From positions 62,001 to 126,000 of the forward strand of contig NZ_WTFT01000006.1 in the NCBI RefSeq assembly GCF_009861505.1: a stretch of 64,000 nt of DNA, in the 5' to 3' direction. This DNA comes from Pseudomonas izuensis (GTDB taxonomy: Bacteria; Pseudomonadota; Gammaproteobacteria; Pseudomonadales; Pseudomonadaceae). The translations under genes were made by a program, and so were the position numbers. The first letter of the stretch is position 1. Each line of letters starts with the position of its first letter. The notes under the pieces are model-generated. The model saw only the letters and a list, made by a program, of their open reading frames with translations, was not told the DNA's origin and did not search any database. Shown here in pieces: positions 1 through 8,378 of the stretch.

Positions 1-2
1 AA

Positions 3-1004
3 ACCATGGTGCCCTCAGTCGAAATTTACAGCATCGATGAGGCCTTTGCGGATCTCTCGGGCATCGCCAATCTTGATGCGCTGGGACGCAAAATTCGAAG
101 TCACGTATTGCGCTGCACCGGCATCCCCGTAGGGGTAGGAATAGCCCGCACAAAAAGATTGGCGAAGCTGGCAAATCACACTTCAAAACGTCTTCAGACT
201 GAAACGGGTGGGGTCGTAGATATCTGCGATCCTTTTAAGTGCGCCTGGGTTCTGAGAAATACCGACGTCAGTGAGGTTTGGGGTGTCGGCCGGCGCATGA
301 AGGTGCATTTGGACTCGTTAGGAATTAAGACAGCGATGGATCTAGCCACATCTGATCCTACGATGCTGCGTAGGAAATTCAGCGTCGTCATTGAAAAAAC
401 GGCTAGGGAGCTAGCGGGTACACCTTGTCTTGAGTTAGACGAACCTGACCCTCCCAAACAAGAAATCTGTTGCAGCAGAATGTTTGGCAGGCGTCTTACT
501 GAATTAGCCCCGATCAAAGAGGCGGTCGCGATGTACGTGATGCGAGCATCTGAAAAATTGCGAGCGCAGGGATCGGTCTGTAAAAAAATTCGTGTGAGCA
601 TCCGTACGGGGATGTTCAACCCCGAGGAGGCAAAATACACAAATGGTGTGATCGTTGATTTGCCGTATCCGACAGACGATGTAAGGTTGCTGACCAAGGT
701 AGCTGTAGATGCGCTCTACTCTGTTTATCGCCCAGGGTTCAAGTACAGCAAAGCCGAAGTTCTACTGCTAAATCTCTGTAAGCCAGGTGAGTTCACGGAT
801 GACTTGTTTCCCGTCTCGCAACCATTGGGGGCTACAAATCTCATGGGTGTGTTGGACAAGATCAACAATCGCTGGGGTAGGGGAACGCTACGCTCGGCCA
901 GCGTGCCTGCAAATCCCGATTGGGCTATGCGACGTGAGATGATGAGCCAAAGCTACACCACAAAAATTAATGAGCTTTGGACCGTCGGCAGAAAACAGGC
1001 TTAG
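3..1004 (+). CDS. rulB: UmuC/RulB-type Y-family DNA polymerase, 5' end outside window
   Basis: Error-prone translesion DNA polymerase subunit (pol V catalytic subunit; RulB is the Pseudomonas homologue in the UV-tolerance rulAB operon). The visible 333 residues open directly in the catalytic palm motif YSIDEAFADLSG, whose Asp-Glu pair binds catalytic metal. Finger/thumb sequences (GVGIARTKRLAKLANHTSK; VWGVGRRMKVHLDSLG) and the little-finger/C-terminal region follow to a normal stop. Family members are about 420 aa, so roughly the first 90 residues are missing. The first in-frame ATG at 6 is internal, not a start. Whether the missing part lies just upstream or was separated by an insertion cannot be seen. 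No downstream partner is coupled to it. Confidence 0.85.
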   Translation, partial: TMVPSVEIYSIDEAFADLSGIANLDALGRKIRSHVLRCTGIPVGVGIARTKRLAKLANHTSKRLQTETGGVVDICDPFKCAWVLRNTDVSEVWGVGRRMKVHLDSLGIKTAMDLATSDPTMLRRKFSVVIEKTARELAGTPCLELDEPDPPKQEICCSRMFGRRLTELAPIKEAVAMYVMRASEKLRAQGSVCKKIRVSIRTGMFNPEEAKYTNGVIVDLPYPTDDVRLLTKVAVDALYSVYRPGFKYSKAEVLLLNLCKPGEFTDDLFPVSQPLGATNLMGVLDKINNRWGRGTLRSASVPANPDWAMRREMMSQSYTTKINELWTVGRKQA

Positions 1005-1371
1005 GATATACAACCGCCGAGTCGTCCACTCGCGCATTGCCTTACAATGTGCACACCGCTATAGGTTATTGATTGGAGCCCCTCATTCGAGGGAAGTAGT
1101 CCACGTTGAAGTATGGGGTTGATTTGGAGTGCGCGTGCTTTCGGTGTGAGGTTTCCATTGAACAAAGCGATAGACGCTCTCTGTCCATGAGCATGACCAA
1201 CGTAACCCTTAGTAGTCACACATGCTGTGCTGCCCTTCTAGGACACATGCGTTGATTCCAACCGTGACTCAAGCTATGGCAGGCGTCTCCGAAATGCTTC
1301 GTTCGGGCGCTTCAAACGCACGGTACGCTTGTAGGCGTATTCGAATAGAACACAACATGAGGTAATCATAC
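1005..1371. other. Gene-free gap after rulB
   Basis: No convincing gene is visible on either strand; the short frames lack ribosome sites and protein-like composition. The last bases before 1372 carry GAGGTAA, the ribosome site of the next gene. Confidence 0.5.
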
Positions 1372-1710
1372 ATGTCCGCGGAATTGAACGAAGAAGAGAT
1401 GCGCCAGGCTTTATTTGGTACGCCCAAACCAGCGCCCTCTGAAGCGACGGTAGAAGCATTTGCACCCAAAGAGAGCCGTGAGCCGGAGGTTCACGCTCGG
1501 CCTACTTGGCGTCTTGTTTCTAAACCCCTTTCACCTAAGCTCAGGGTGACGTTGCACGTAACAAGGGAGTTCGAAGGACCGGTAGAAGTACTGGTCTATG
1601 ACGCTAACACCCTAAGTACTCTGACCGCGGAGCTGGAAGCCAAAGCTGAGGCAAAGAAAAAGAAGTTTAAATATATCGATGTGGTGTCGGTTTTGCCGAT
1701 CCAGCCCTAA
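1372..1710 (+). CDS. Small hypothetical protein (112 aa)
   Basis: Unrecognised. The start is supported by GAGGTAA about 8 nt upstream of the ATG. The N-terminal 45 residues are acidic and proline-rich, so probably disordered. Residues 46-112 look folded, with alternating hydrophobic strands (LRVTLHVTREFEGPVEVLVY) and a charged helix rich in Ala, Glu and Lys before a final strand. There is no signal peptide or membrane segment. It stands alone, with no close partner on the same strand, so no function can be inferred from context. Confidence 0.55.
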   Translation: MSAELNEEEMRQALFGTPKPAPSEATVEAFAPKESREPEVHARPTWRLVSKPLSPKLRVTLHVTREFEGPVEVLVYDANTLSTLTAELEAKAEAKKKKFKYIDVVSVLPIQP

Positions 1711-2102
1711 TAGAGGCAAGTAGGTCAGGCACGCATCCTGAGAAACAATGCTGAGTGTCGCTAACGGTTTAAGACTGGCCATAAACAGCCAAGTCAATTT
1801 TAATTGTTCGAGATGAAGCACTGCACCGGAAACACCTACAAAGATGGCAACTCCGATCGTTGCGCCGGTCTGTCTTGCGGTGTTGATAATTTTCGTGCCC
1901 GTGGCGTACTGCTGGAAAAAAAGTGCAAATGCCGCCTGCCAGGAAAACAGCTAGCCCGATGCCTGTTACGGGATCTACTAGGATTAGCTAGGTGTTTACG
2001 TATTCAGCTCCGTTCGCTAAAAATGCGTGCCACTAAACACCTGCGGCCAAGAAGAGCAGGCTAAGTATTTGTCCTGCCCTTCATTTTTCTGTTTCAGTGA
2101 GG
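1711..2102. other. Gap with one possible membrane microprotein
   Basis: The only protein-like stretch is a 36-codon frame (1844-1954, listed separately). The longer frame at 1804-2064 is Cys/Arg-rich, lacks a ribosome site and reads as noise. Confidence 0.4.
1844..1954 (+). CDS. Possible 36-aa single-span membrane peptide
   Basis: ATG at 1844 to TAG at 1952-1954. The product has one strongly hydrophobic segment (PVCLAVLIIFVPVAYCW) followed by KKS and a short polar tail, the topology of a small inner-membrane peptide. A GGA lies about 13 nt upstream, too far for a good ribosome site. It could equally be a remnant of a larger membrane protein, because the same frame continues for about 30 codons with scattered stops. 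No homologue is claimed. Confidence 0.2.
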   Translation: MATPIVAPVCLAVLIIFVPVAYCWKKSANAACQENS

Positions 2103-2657
2103 TCAGGCGAATTCAGCCTTGGCCATCGCAATTTTCGCTTTGACTACCTGCTGCTCCATTTTTGCCTTTTCCTTGGTTAACTCCTCAACCTTTTTGTCGA
2201 GAGAGGCTTGTTCTTCAGGCGACATTTTTTCGTACTCTTCCTTACTTACCCCCGTAAGTTGCTCTCTCGCCTTTTCCGCGTCCGTTTGATTCATGAACTC
2301 CATGAATTTGTCCGTCGCAGATTTTTCGGACGTAGGGGAGTCCTGGTACAGGCTGAGGGTGAGATTGTCCGCTACATCGTCATTACCTGCGGAAATAGTA
2401 GCCCCCTGACTCTCAGACACCAATGTAGGTAGGGGAGACACTGCTGGGGCGACTGCTTCTTCGGACGAGGATGTTGCCATCCTCAGATTTACCATCATCT
2501 TCGCAAATGCTTCATCGAAGCTTTGCTTGTCATCTGAACCTGTACTCGTCGAAGTCTCGCTACTGCTGGATACAGATTGGGAGGATTGTGGTGGTGCTGC
2601 TAGGTTGAAAAGCGAATCCTTTGGCACACCTCTGTATTGATGGCGGGCTTCTGCCAA
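2103..2657 (-). CDS. Low-complexity helical hypothetical protein, 5' end uncertain
   Basis: Unrecognised 184-residue frame. The first 60 residues are Ser/Thr-rich and the last 60 form a charged helix with heptad character (EEYEKMSPEEQASLDKKVEE then a Lys/Glu-rich helix), suggesting a coiled coil. The annotated start is TTG without a ribosome site, and the frame is closed by TAG eight codons upstream. A better start exists in another frame: AAGGA, seven bases, then ATG at about 2690, reading MIIGSRELPLASWQKPA before stopping. That suggests either a 1-nt frameshift near the 5' end or a mis-set start. Composition resembles secreted or surface accessory proteins, but no signal peptide is seen. 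Confidence 0.45.
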   Translation of the reverse strand: MAEARHQYRGVPKDSLFNLAAPPQSSQSVSSSSETSTSTGSDDKQSFDEAFAKMMVNLRMATSSSEEAVAPAVSPLPTLVSESQGATISAGNDDVADNLTLSLYQDSPTSEKSATDKFMEFMNQTDAEKAREQLTGVSKEEYEKMSPEEQASLDKKVEELTKEKAKMEQQVVKAKIAMAKAEFA

Positions 2658-3066
2658 GACGCGAGGGGAAGCTCGCGACTACCTATGATCATGATTCATT
2701 CCTTTTTGTAAGTGGAGGAGGTTACATCTTCGGCAACTAACCCTAGCAACAAAGGTGCCACATATGAAGAACCCTCAGGAGCCTTTAATTACAGGGCTTA
2801 AAGCACTAACTTCGCCTCCATCTGGGTAACTATAACGGATTTTCCGAGTTCGCCCGGCAACACTTTGCCGCCAACTCTTATCGTTTGCCGTTCGATTCAT
2901 CAATGAGAGCCAAAACTCTGTCGTCCTAAAAAGAGGCAAGTGCATTTTATGGCCGCCACAAATGCCTAGCGAGTCTTCAATCGAGAGGCAAGGTGATCAT
3001 TAGGTGACTTTAAAAATTGAGTGTATACGTATCGTTAATGAATTCTTAGACCTACGGAGATCAACT
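2658..3066. other. Gap between unrelated genes
   Basis: Contains the alternative start of the upstream minus-strand gene (about 2690) and the leader of the next plus-strand gene. A GTG-initiated extension from 3004 exists but lacks a ribosome site. Nothing else was recognised. Confidence 0.4.
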
Positions 3067-3693
3067 ATGGACGCTGGAAATGTTTCCGCAATAATTTCGG
3101 CTGTGGCTGGTATTAGCGGGGTTGTGATTGGTAACTCATTTGTCGCCGTTAAGGAAGGTTTAACGAATCGTACTAAGCGAAAAAAAGATACCGCGTATCT
3201 GGGGGTTATCGTCGTTTCTCACTTGGAGCGCTTCGCTAACGGCTGCATGCATGCAGCTTGTGATGACGGTACTGAACAAGGACAACCAGCCGGTCGGAAT
3301 GGTGAAGAACATGTGGTGAACACAGCGCTTCCAGAGTTTCATCCATTAGACATAGGTGTTGATTGGAAGCTCTTACCAAAACATCTCCTGTATTCGATCC
3401 TCAGGCTTCCCGATCAGCACGAGCAGCTCATGAGTAATCTCGCAGGAATACAGGAATACAATTATGATCCGCCGGAACACACAGATTACTTTTGGACTAG
3501 ACGCCGTGGTTACGCAGAGTTAGGACTCCGAGCGTCAGAATTCGCACGATCGCTCCGTGTACATGCCGGCTTACCTAGTGAAGAGGGGCTTCCCGATGAG
3601 TGGAGTCGAGACAAGCAAATGAGTGAAGTGATTAAAAGTGTCGATTCTGAACGAGAGGCACGCGAGCGTCGCCGTTCGGCGATTAATGTTTAG
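3067..3693 (+). CDS. N-terminally anchored membrane protein, hypothetical
   Basis: 208 aa from ATG 3067, chosen because GGAG lies 8 nt upstream; an in-frame GTG at 3004 has none. The N-terminus carries one hydrophobic segment (residues about 6-28, VSAIISAVAGISGVVIGNSF), then a basic turn (NRTKRKKD) and a soluble domain, so the bulk is probably cytoplasmic. The soluble part has a helical region with paired acidic residues and a C-terminal Arg/Glu-rich tail. No catalytic motif was recognised. Proteins of this layout are common as unassigned genes in accessory islands. Confidence 0.6.
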   Translation: MDAGNVSAIISAVAGISGVVIGNSFVAVKEGLTNRTKRKKDTAYLGVIVVSHLERFANGCMHAACDDGTEQGQPAGRNGEEHVVNTALPEFHPLDIGVDWKLLPKHLLYSILRLPDQHEQLMSNLAGIQEYNYDPPEHTDYFWTRRRGYAELGLRASEFARSLRVHAGLPSEEGLPDEWSRDKQMSEVIKSVDSEREARERRRSAINV

Positions 3694-4027
3694 CTGTCGT
3701 CAAGGTGTGCCTATACGCGAACCGATCAGATGTATCGGCACAAGCTTTATTGGCGTCAGTTGCCTGGTAACGGTCCGGCACAGTGATTTTCTCAGAGGCC
3801 GCAAAGATCGCGAGCCGGCGGTTCTTCACATTGTTTTGCTCAAACCTGCCTTAACCAATCTGATGACACGGCGAGCGAAAAGCCCCAACCTGCGCAAGAT
3901 CAACCGGAAACGCAAAATTACAGCTTATGTGCGCCACAACGTTAAGAGCATTTTCAGTGGTGGAGCATGTTGATATTAACGCAGGCATCGGTGGCAGAGA
4001 GACCGTTATGGATGGGCTCCCGTATCG
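3694..4027. other. Gap between convergent genes
   Basis: A 111-codon frame overlaps this stretch (3638-3973) but starts inside the preceding gene and has no ribosome site. Its Lys/Arg-rich end might be debris of a mobile-element gene, but no family could be named. Confidence 0.3.
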
Positions 4028-5029
4028 TTAACCTATTCCCTCAGTCGTCTCGATGATGAGGGTTGAGAGCCCACCGCGAGGCTGATCAGTTTCATCTCTC
4101 GGTGGCAAATCCGAGCCGTCATTTCCCTCTTGGAAAATAGGCACGGTTCCGAAATAACGGTCGAGCAATGAACCTTTAGACGTCAGCGTCGGGCTGGCGA
4201 TTTGTTTTTCATCAAGATACGTCAGCATGAAGCCGACAGTACCCGCGCCTGCCTCGGTGATTCTAGAAGTATGATTCTGTCTGATGTTTGCGCGCTTGAA
4301 CGTACGTTGCCCTGTGGTTTGCAGTAGCTCATTTATCGTTCGTGACCAATCATCCTTGCTGGTACCTAGATTAAACGGTCTACCGTCTTTATTGAGCAGC
4401 ATGTCGCCCAACAAGCGCGCGAGGGAGCGATCAGCCGTTAGTAGCTGTTTTGCATCACTCGCCGCCCAAGGGCACTGGTCGGCCCAACTGATATTTTCAG
4501 GGTAAGCCTCCCCCGCATGTACCAACGCATAGCGTGAGCCTTTGCCATGTTCATTGATATCTCGCACGCCCGGCGCAAGACCTCCCGTTACAAACTCAAA
4601 CGGTGGCCAATGGCTAAACAGGTCAAGCTGAGCATCAGATCGGGAAAGCCGGTGAGTAGAATCAGTCGACATTTTCGCTTGCAGTAAAATCGCTCTGGCT
4701 GACACTCGGCCCGCTTTCGTGTGCTGGTGAACGATGAGCAAATCAGCGAGTTCGACTTTTTTCGCTGGGGTGCCAAACGAAACCTGGGGGTGGCCATGGC
4801 AGAACACTCCGGCAAGTTTTAGCGATATACCTTTTGAGCGGAGCAGTGGAGCCCAGCGTTCAGCAAGGGAAGGTATTCCGGTCGTCACCAATGTAGCTAC
4901 GAAGTCTTCTTCCCTAGCCGCTTTCTTGGCGCGGTGCAGAGCATCATAATGGGAGTGCCAGATGGCCTGGTTTGCACCTGAATACAGTGTTTCGCGTTCG
5001 TGTAGCTCGAAGAGGGCGGCCAGAGACAT
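4028..5029 (-). CDS. Putative PD-(D/E)XK-type nuclease (QxK variant), hypothetical
   Basis: 333 aa. ATG at 5029 is preferred over the in-frame TTG at 5035, because AAGAG lies about 7 nt before the ATG. Residues 93-119 read Glu-Leu-Ala-Asp, a hydrophobic strand (LLIVHQ), a short loop and a second strand ending LLQAK. An acidic residue followed by a beta hairpin closing in Q-x-K is the arrangement of Mrr-like members of the PD-(D/E)XK nuclease superfamily. Candidate catalytic residues are E93, D96, Q117 and K119. The remaining 200 residues are unassigned. No methyltransferase or motor neighbour is present. If it is a nuclease, it works alone or with a distant partner. The nuclease call is inference from one motif. 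Confidence 0.5.
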   Translation of the reverse strand: MSLAALFELHERETLYSGANQAIWHSHYDALHRAKKAAREEDFVATLVTTGIPSLAERWAPLLRSKGISLKLAGVFCHGHPQVSFGTPAKKVELADLLIVHQHTKAGRVSARAILLQAKMSTDSTHRLSRSDAQLDLFSHWPPFEFVTGGLAPGVRDINEHGKGSRYALVHAGEAYPENISWADQCPWAASDAKQLLTADRSLARLLGDMLLNKDGRPFNLGTSKDDWSRTINELLQTTGQRTFKRANIRQNHTSRITEAGAGTVGFMLTYLDEKQIASPTLTSKGSLLDRYFGTVPIFQEGNDGSDLPPRDETDQPRGGLSTLIIETTEGIG

Positions 5030-5230
5030 AAACAAGCTCTTTCAGAAATGACCTGGAATACTAGCAAATTGACAGCATTCAGGCCACTCGCCCTGATCTG
5101 TAAAAGCTCGAATTACAGCGTGCTGTCCGGTCATTCTGGGGCTTTCGACGCTGATGCGTTTAACACCCTTAAAAACCTAGTCAATCCTCCTTGCCGCTTG
5201 GCTTCGTCTAAAGCGCTAGGTCTCCAAACT

Positions 5231-5497
5231 TCAATCGGACTTTTCGCTTACGCTGCGCTTGTAGGCAACTAGGCGCCTGCTTCTGGAAAACTGCTCTGCG
5301 ATTGTCTCAAACGCTCGCCCAAATCTCTCGGCCGCTTCGAGGCGTTCACTAATCGTCATTGCAGCATTCTCGGCATGCCATTTTTCTCTGATCGCATCCA
5401 TCCGCTGATGGTTAAGCGCCTTTCTTTCAACCAACTCTTCGAAGGTAAGATTGGGGCTGCTGTAAGCCTTGCCAATATCGTCGCTGGACTCTCCCAA
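5231..5497 (-). CDS. Small helical hypothetical protein (88 aa)
   Basis: Starts with TTG, supported by GGAGG 8 nt upstream, one of the clearest ribosome sites in this region. The protein is almost entirely helical and charged (EELVERKALNHQRMDAIREK), without a signal or membrane segment. No family recognised. It lies about 200 bp upstream of the nuclease-like gene on the same strand and could be cotranscribed with it. Confidence 0.5.
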   Translation of the reverse strand: MGESSDDIGKAYSSPNLTFEELVERKALNHQRMDAIREKWHAENAAMTISERLEAAERFGRAFETIAEQFSRSRRLVAYKRSVSEKSD

Positions 5498-5635
5498 CTG
5501 TAGTGCCTCCGAATTTTTGCGCTTCTAAAGCAGCGTGGATCAGGCTGAATCTATTGATCGTAGCCGATCGCCTTTGAACACTGGAATTTTCCTTATCCTA
5601 CCGCTCTGCTGGCAAAATCTTGAGGACCGGCAAGC

Positions 5636-6380
5636 CTACTTCAGTGGACCGAAGTGCTGTGGATCGCTGGCCAACACGGTAGAGAGGAAGTCGACAAATG
5701 CGCGTGCTGCCATTCGTGTGGTTCGCCCCATGGGAAAATACGCATGCACCGGAAGCTCCGCCATTTTCCACTCTGGGAGTACGCTCACCAGCGCACCACT
5801 TTCAATTTCCATGTGGCACGCCCAGGAGGTGGTAGAGGCAATGCCTAGACCTCCCACCGCGGCTGCTAATGCTCCAGCAGTATCGTTGGTCGAGACCATG
5901 GGGTTGAGGTTGATTGAGACCTCGTCGCCATCTCGAGCAAACTTCCACGAAGAAACATGTGAACCCGCAGGGCCGCCGACGATTCGATGCTGCTCGATGT
6001 CGGCGGGAGTAGCCGGAGTGCCATGGCGTTCGAGGTAATGAGGTGATGCAACAATTACCCGTCGCATGGTTCCGATCTGCTTCGCTGTACCTGCCAGGTC
6101 CGGCAGGCTGCCAACTCGTATTCCTACGTCAACCGCTTCCTTGACCATGTCTTGCCACTGATCTTCCAGTAGCAACTCAACATGAAGCAGAGGGTGGCGA
6201 TCTGTGAAGGCTGCGAGCCTCGGTATGACCACGCGTATACCCATTGTCGATGGCATCCCAATCCGAAGCAGTCCACGCAAATCACCATTCTCCCGAATAC
6301 TGTTCTCCGCATCGTCGAGGGCCGCCAGGATGGGTTCGACACGAGCCAAAAATTCAGCACCAGCTTCGGTTAGTTGGACG
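5636..6380 (-). pseudogene. LysR-type regulator lacking its DNA-binding domain
   Basis: LysR-family transcription factor remnant. The visible homology starts at VQLTEAGAEFLARVEPILA, which in intact members immediately follows the winged HTH, and continues through a complete effector-binding domain (two Rossmann-like lobes; LRIGMPSTMGIRVVIPRLA; VGGLGIASTTSWACHMEIE) to a normal C-terminus. The first 55-60 residues, including the whole HTH, are absent. At the junction (about 6375-6380) the sequence changes abruptly into a PLP-decarboxylase gene on the other strand. The open frame continues upstream to 6463, but those residues are antisense of that gene. It cannot bind DNA as a normal LysR protein, so it is called a deletion product. 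Confidence 0.85.
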
Positions 6381-6902
6381 GTAGATGGGCACAAGTGGCT
6401 GAACACACCGTACGACTGCGCAATGGCGATCTGCAAGGATCCCTCAACGCTCGCTGCGGCCATGAACAGCGACGCGGTTTATTCATCAGGGACTGCTACA
6501 TCGCAGAAAAACCTTACTCTCGAGTTTTCTCGGCGTGCCCGAGGGATACCTGTGTGGGCGATTCTTCGTACTTTAGGGCGTAACGGTGTCGCAGAAATGG
6601 TCGACAGACATTGCGCTCAGGCAACGCAACTTGCGGATACCCTAAGGGCGGAAGGTTTTGACGTCATTGATCGAGTTGTCCTCAACCAATTGATCGTCAG
6701 AGGGCAAAATGACGAAGAGACTCGGGCCATTCAGTCTGCGGCTCATGAATCCGGGGAGGTGTGGTTCGGGATGTCTTCTTGGGATGGCAAGGCTGCGTTT
6801 CGGCTCAGCATCTCCTCCTGGAGAACAACAGACGAGGACATTGCACGCCTGGTAAAGGTGCTCGTCGCGGGCAGAAACTCGTACCAACATCAAGCGAGCT
6901 GA
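6375..6902 (+). pseudogene. C-terminal fragment of a PLP-dependent group II decarboxylase/aminotransferase
   Basis: The fragment begins at WTVDGHKWLNTPYDCA. DGHKWL carries the Schiff-base lysine of the aspartate-aminotransferase-fold group II decarboxylases. It continues through the small domain to a normal end, about 175 residues of an expected 470. The N-terminal 290 residues, including most of the PLP pocket, are missing. The upstream part of the open frame (6204-6374) is antisense to the LysR remnant. An imperfect hairpin (AAAGCCCTC and GAGGGATTT, 6910-6937) follows and may be its old terminator. It is the partner of the LysR deletion scar. Confidence 0.85.
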
Positions 6903-7046
6903 ATCCAGAAAAGCCCTCTCGATGTAAGGAGGGATTTCATTTGCTGATAAGAAATCAGATGTCCCATGGTTGAAAGAGCTGAGTGAGCCCCGTTAGATCG
7001 TGCCTGCACAATCCTTGAGCCGCTTTTATGGGGCGCGACCAAACAC

Positions 7047-7496
7047 TCATACCACGACTCCGTTTTCGATCTTCCAAATAAGCGCCTCGACCAGGTTCAT
7101 ACCAACGAAGGTAGATAACAGCTCTGCTGGCGTTTTCTGGCCCAAGGCCAGGGCTGGTCGGTTCAGCCACTCTTGCGTGGCTAATTGATCTCCTTCAAAC
7201 AACCCAAGCGCGGAGTAGAGGACGGCAGCTGTCTGAAAAAGATAATCGCTTTCCCTCATATTCAGTGTGCCTGTCCTTACCCATCGCCTGCGGGCAGACT
7301 CCTTCACCCCAATGAGTCTCGCAAGATCGCTGGGAGCTAGCCCGATCAGCGTGCTGAGGTCATTGAAGAAGGATGCCGGCAATCCGTCCTTTATCAGCTT
7401 TGAGCACTTCACCCAATCGGCTCGGGTTGATACGACACTAGCCAAGCTGCCTGGGCTCGGAAAGGCATACGGCTTCTTCTCAATGTGCTCAGTCAC
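7047..7496 (-). CDS. DUF2384 (MbcA/ParS/Xre) antitoxin-like protein without a toxin
   Basis: 149 aa from GTG 7496, which has GGAGG about 7 nt upstream; the longer ATG at 7511 does not. Residues 40-95 form a helix-turn-helix-like N-terminal part (DLARLIGVKESARRRWVRTG). Residues 95-149 show the C-terminal toxin-binding DUF2384 domain (ATQEWLNRPALALGQKTPAE then L-x-x-x-x-G). In Xre/RES pairs the NAD-consuming RES toxin follows immediately downstream. Here the downstream sequence is the PLP fragment on the opposite strand, so the antitoxin is orphaned. It may act as a stand-alone repressor or protect against another element's toxin. Confidence 0.75.
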   Translation of the reverse strand: MTEHIEKKPYAFPSPGSLASVVSTRADWVKCSKLIKDGLPASFFNDLSTLIGLAPSDLARLIGVKESARRRWVRTGTLNMRESDYLFQTAAVLYSALGLFEGDQLATQEWLNRPALALGQKTPAELLSTFVGMNLVEALIWKIENGVVV

Positions 7497-7570
7497 GCAA
7501 CCACCTCCCATGACGTCGCCTAGTATTGATCAGAACCCGCCTTGGTCAAACCTGCACATCCTAAATCAAC

Positions 7571-7861
7571 TCAACGGTTCTCTACAGATCGGCGAGAAAG
7601 GTCGGATCGAATTTTGGCGAAAAGCGTCTTCAAATCGATATCTGGTGATCTCTCTAGATAGCACTCAATGAGAAGGCTGGCGGGGTGGATATCCATGACG
7701 GCAGCGAGTTGTTCAACCTTCTCAAGGGTTGGGGTTTTCAATCCCCGCTCTAGCTGACTGATATAGGTCCGGCTCGTCACCGATACAAAATCTTCCTGGG
7801 TTAGCCCTCGTCGTGACCGTGATTTTCTAAGCGCCTGGGCGAAGGCAAAATTCAGTTCCAT
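7571..7861 (-). CDS. XRE-family transcriptional repressor
   Basis: 96 aa from ATG 7861 (GAGAG about 8 nt upstream; an in-frame TTG at 7876 is less likely). A classic lambda-type HTH covers residues 7-60: ALRKSRSRRGLTQEDFVSVT then SRTYISQLERGLKTPTLEKV. A short tail that may dimerise follows. The gene is transcribed away from a three-gene operon starting at 7953, and the shared promoter region holds a perfect 14-bp inverted repeat (7895-7933), the expected operator. It probably represses itself and the facing operon. Confidence 0.8.
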   Translation of the reverse strand: MELNFAFAQALRKSRSRRGLTQEDFVSVTSRTYISQLERGLKTPTLEKVEQLAAVMDIHPASLLIECYLERSPDIDLKTLFAKIRSDLSRRSVENR

Positions 7862-7894
7862 CTTGTCATCTCTCAAAAGAGATGATGAAGCATG

Positions 7895-7933
7895 AAATGA
7901 ACACTATAATACCACGCACTATAGTGTTCATTT
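7895..7933. promoter_or_regulatory. 14-bp perfect inverted repeat, probable XRE operator
   Basis: AAATGAACACTATA (7895-7908) is the exact reverse complement of TATAGTGTTCATTT (7920-7933), separated by 11 bp. TATAAT at 7905-7910 could serve as a -10 element for the plus-strand operon and ACTATA as one for the repressor, so a bound dimer would block both promoters. It lies midway between the two start codons. Confidence 0.75.
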
Positions 7934-7952
7934 GCGATTTTTGGGAAATTAT

Positions 7953-8378
7953 ATGTTCGAAACCTATGAGGCAGCAAAGCTGCCACGCCTACCGTCGTTT
8001 GAACAAAATACGACGCGTTGGGCATTCATCGCCCAGACTGAGAACCGCGAGTGGTTCTATGTCACACATCAGTATTTCCAGGAGGGTGATCCTGAACACG
8101 TGTGCGCTCAGCAATTCTTGATCCCTGATGTCATCGGCCTTTTGAGCCTGATGCGGTCGAACTCGGACACTGCGTTTGTCAGTGGGGTACAGCTTGTTTC
8201 GCCTGGATGGATGAACGGTACGGACCAGTGGCGGATGGAGACGCTTTCGAAGCTGATTGGCATCCCGAGTGAAGAAGGAAGCAAGTATCTATACGAGGTT
8301 GCGAGCGGGAGCACCTATTCAGACGTTTCCGCGGATACGTCGTACGCCGCAGGGAAAGTCATATGGTCAGCCGGTTGA
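7953..8378 (+). CDS. Hypothetical protein, first gene of XRE-controlled operon
   Basis: 141 aa from ATG 7953, with GGGAA about 6 nt upstream; the TTG at 7932 lies inside the operator. Unrecognised. It has aromatic-rich strands (NREWFYVTHQYFQEGD) and a Gly/Ser/Thr-rich end. There is no signal peptide or membrane segment, and no catalytic motif is evident. Its 3' end overlaps the next gene by 16 nt, which implies translational coupling of the operon. Confidence 0.6.
   Translation: MFETYEAAKLPRLPSFEQNTTRWAFIAQTENREWFYVTHQYFQEGDPEHVCAQQFLIPDVIGLLSLMRSNSDTAFVSGVQLVSPGWMNGTDQWRMETLSKLIGIPSEEGSKYLYEVASGSTYSDVSADTSYAAGKVIWSAG

Noticed and set aside
3638-3973. 111-codon plus-strand frame, possibly transposase debris
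   Set aside because: Starts inside the preceding gene, no ribosome site, and no family could be named.
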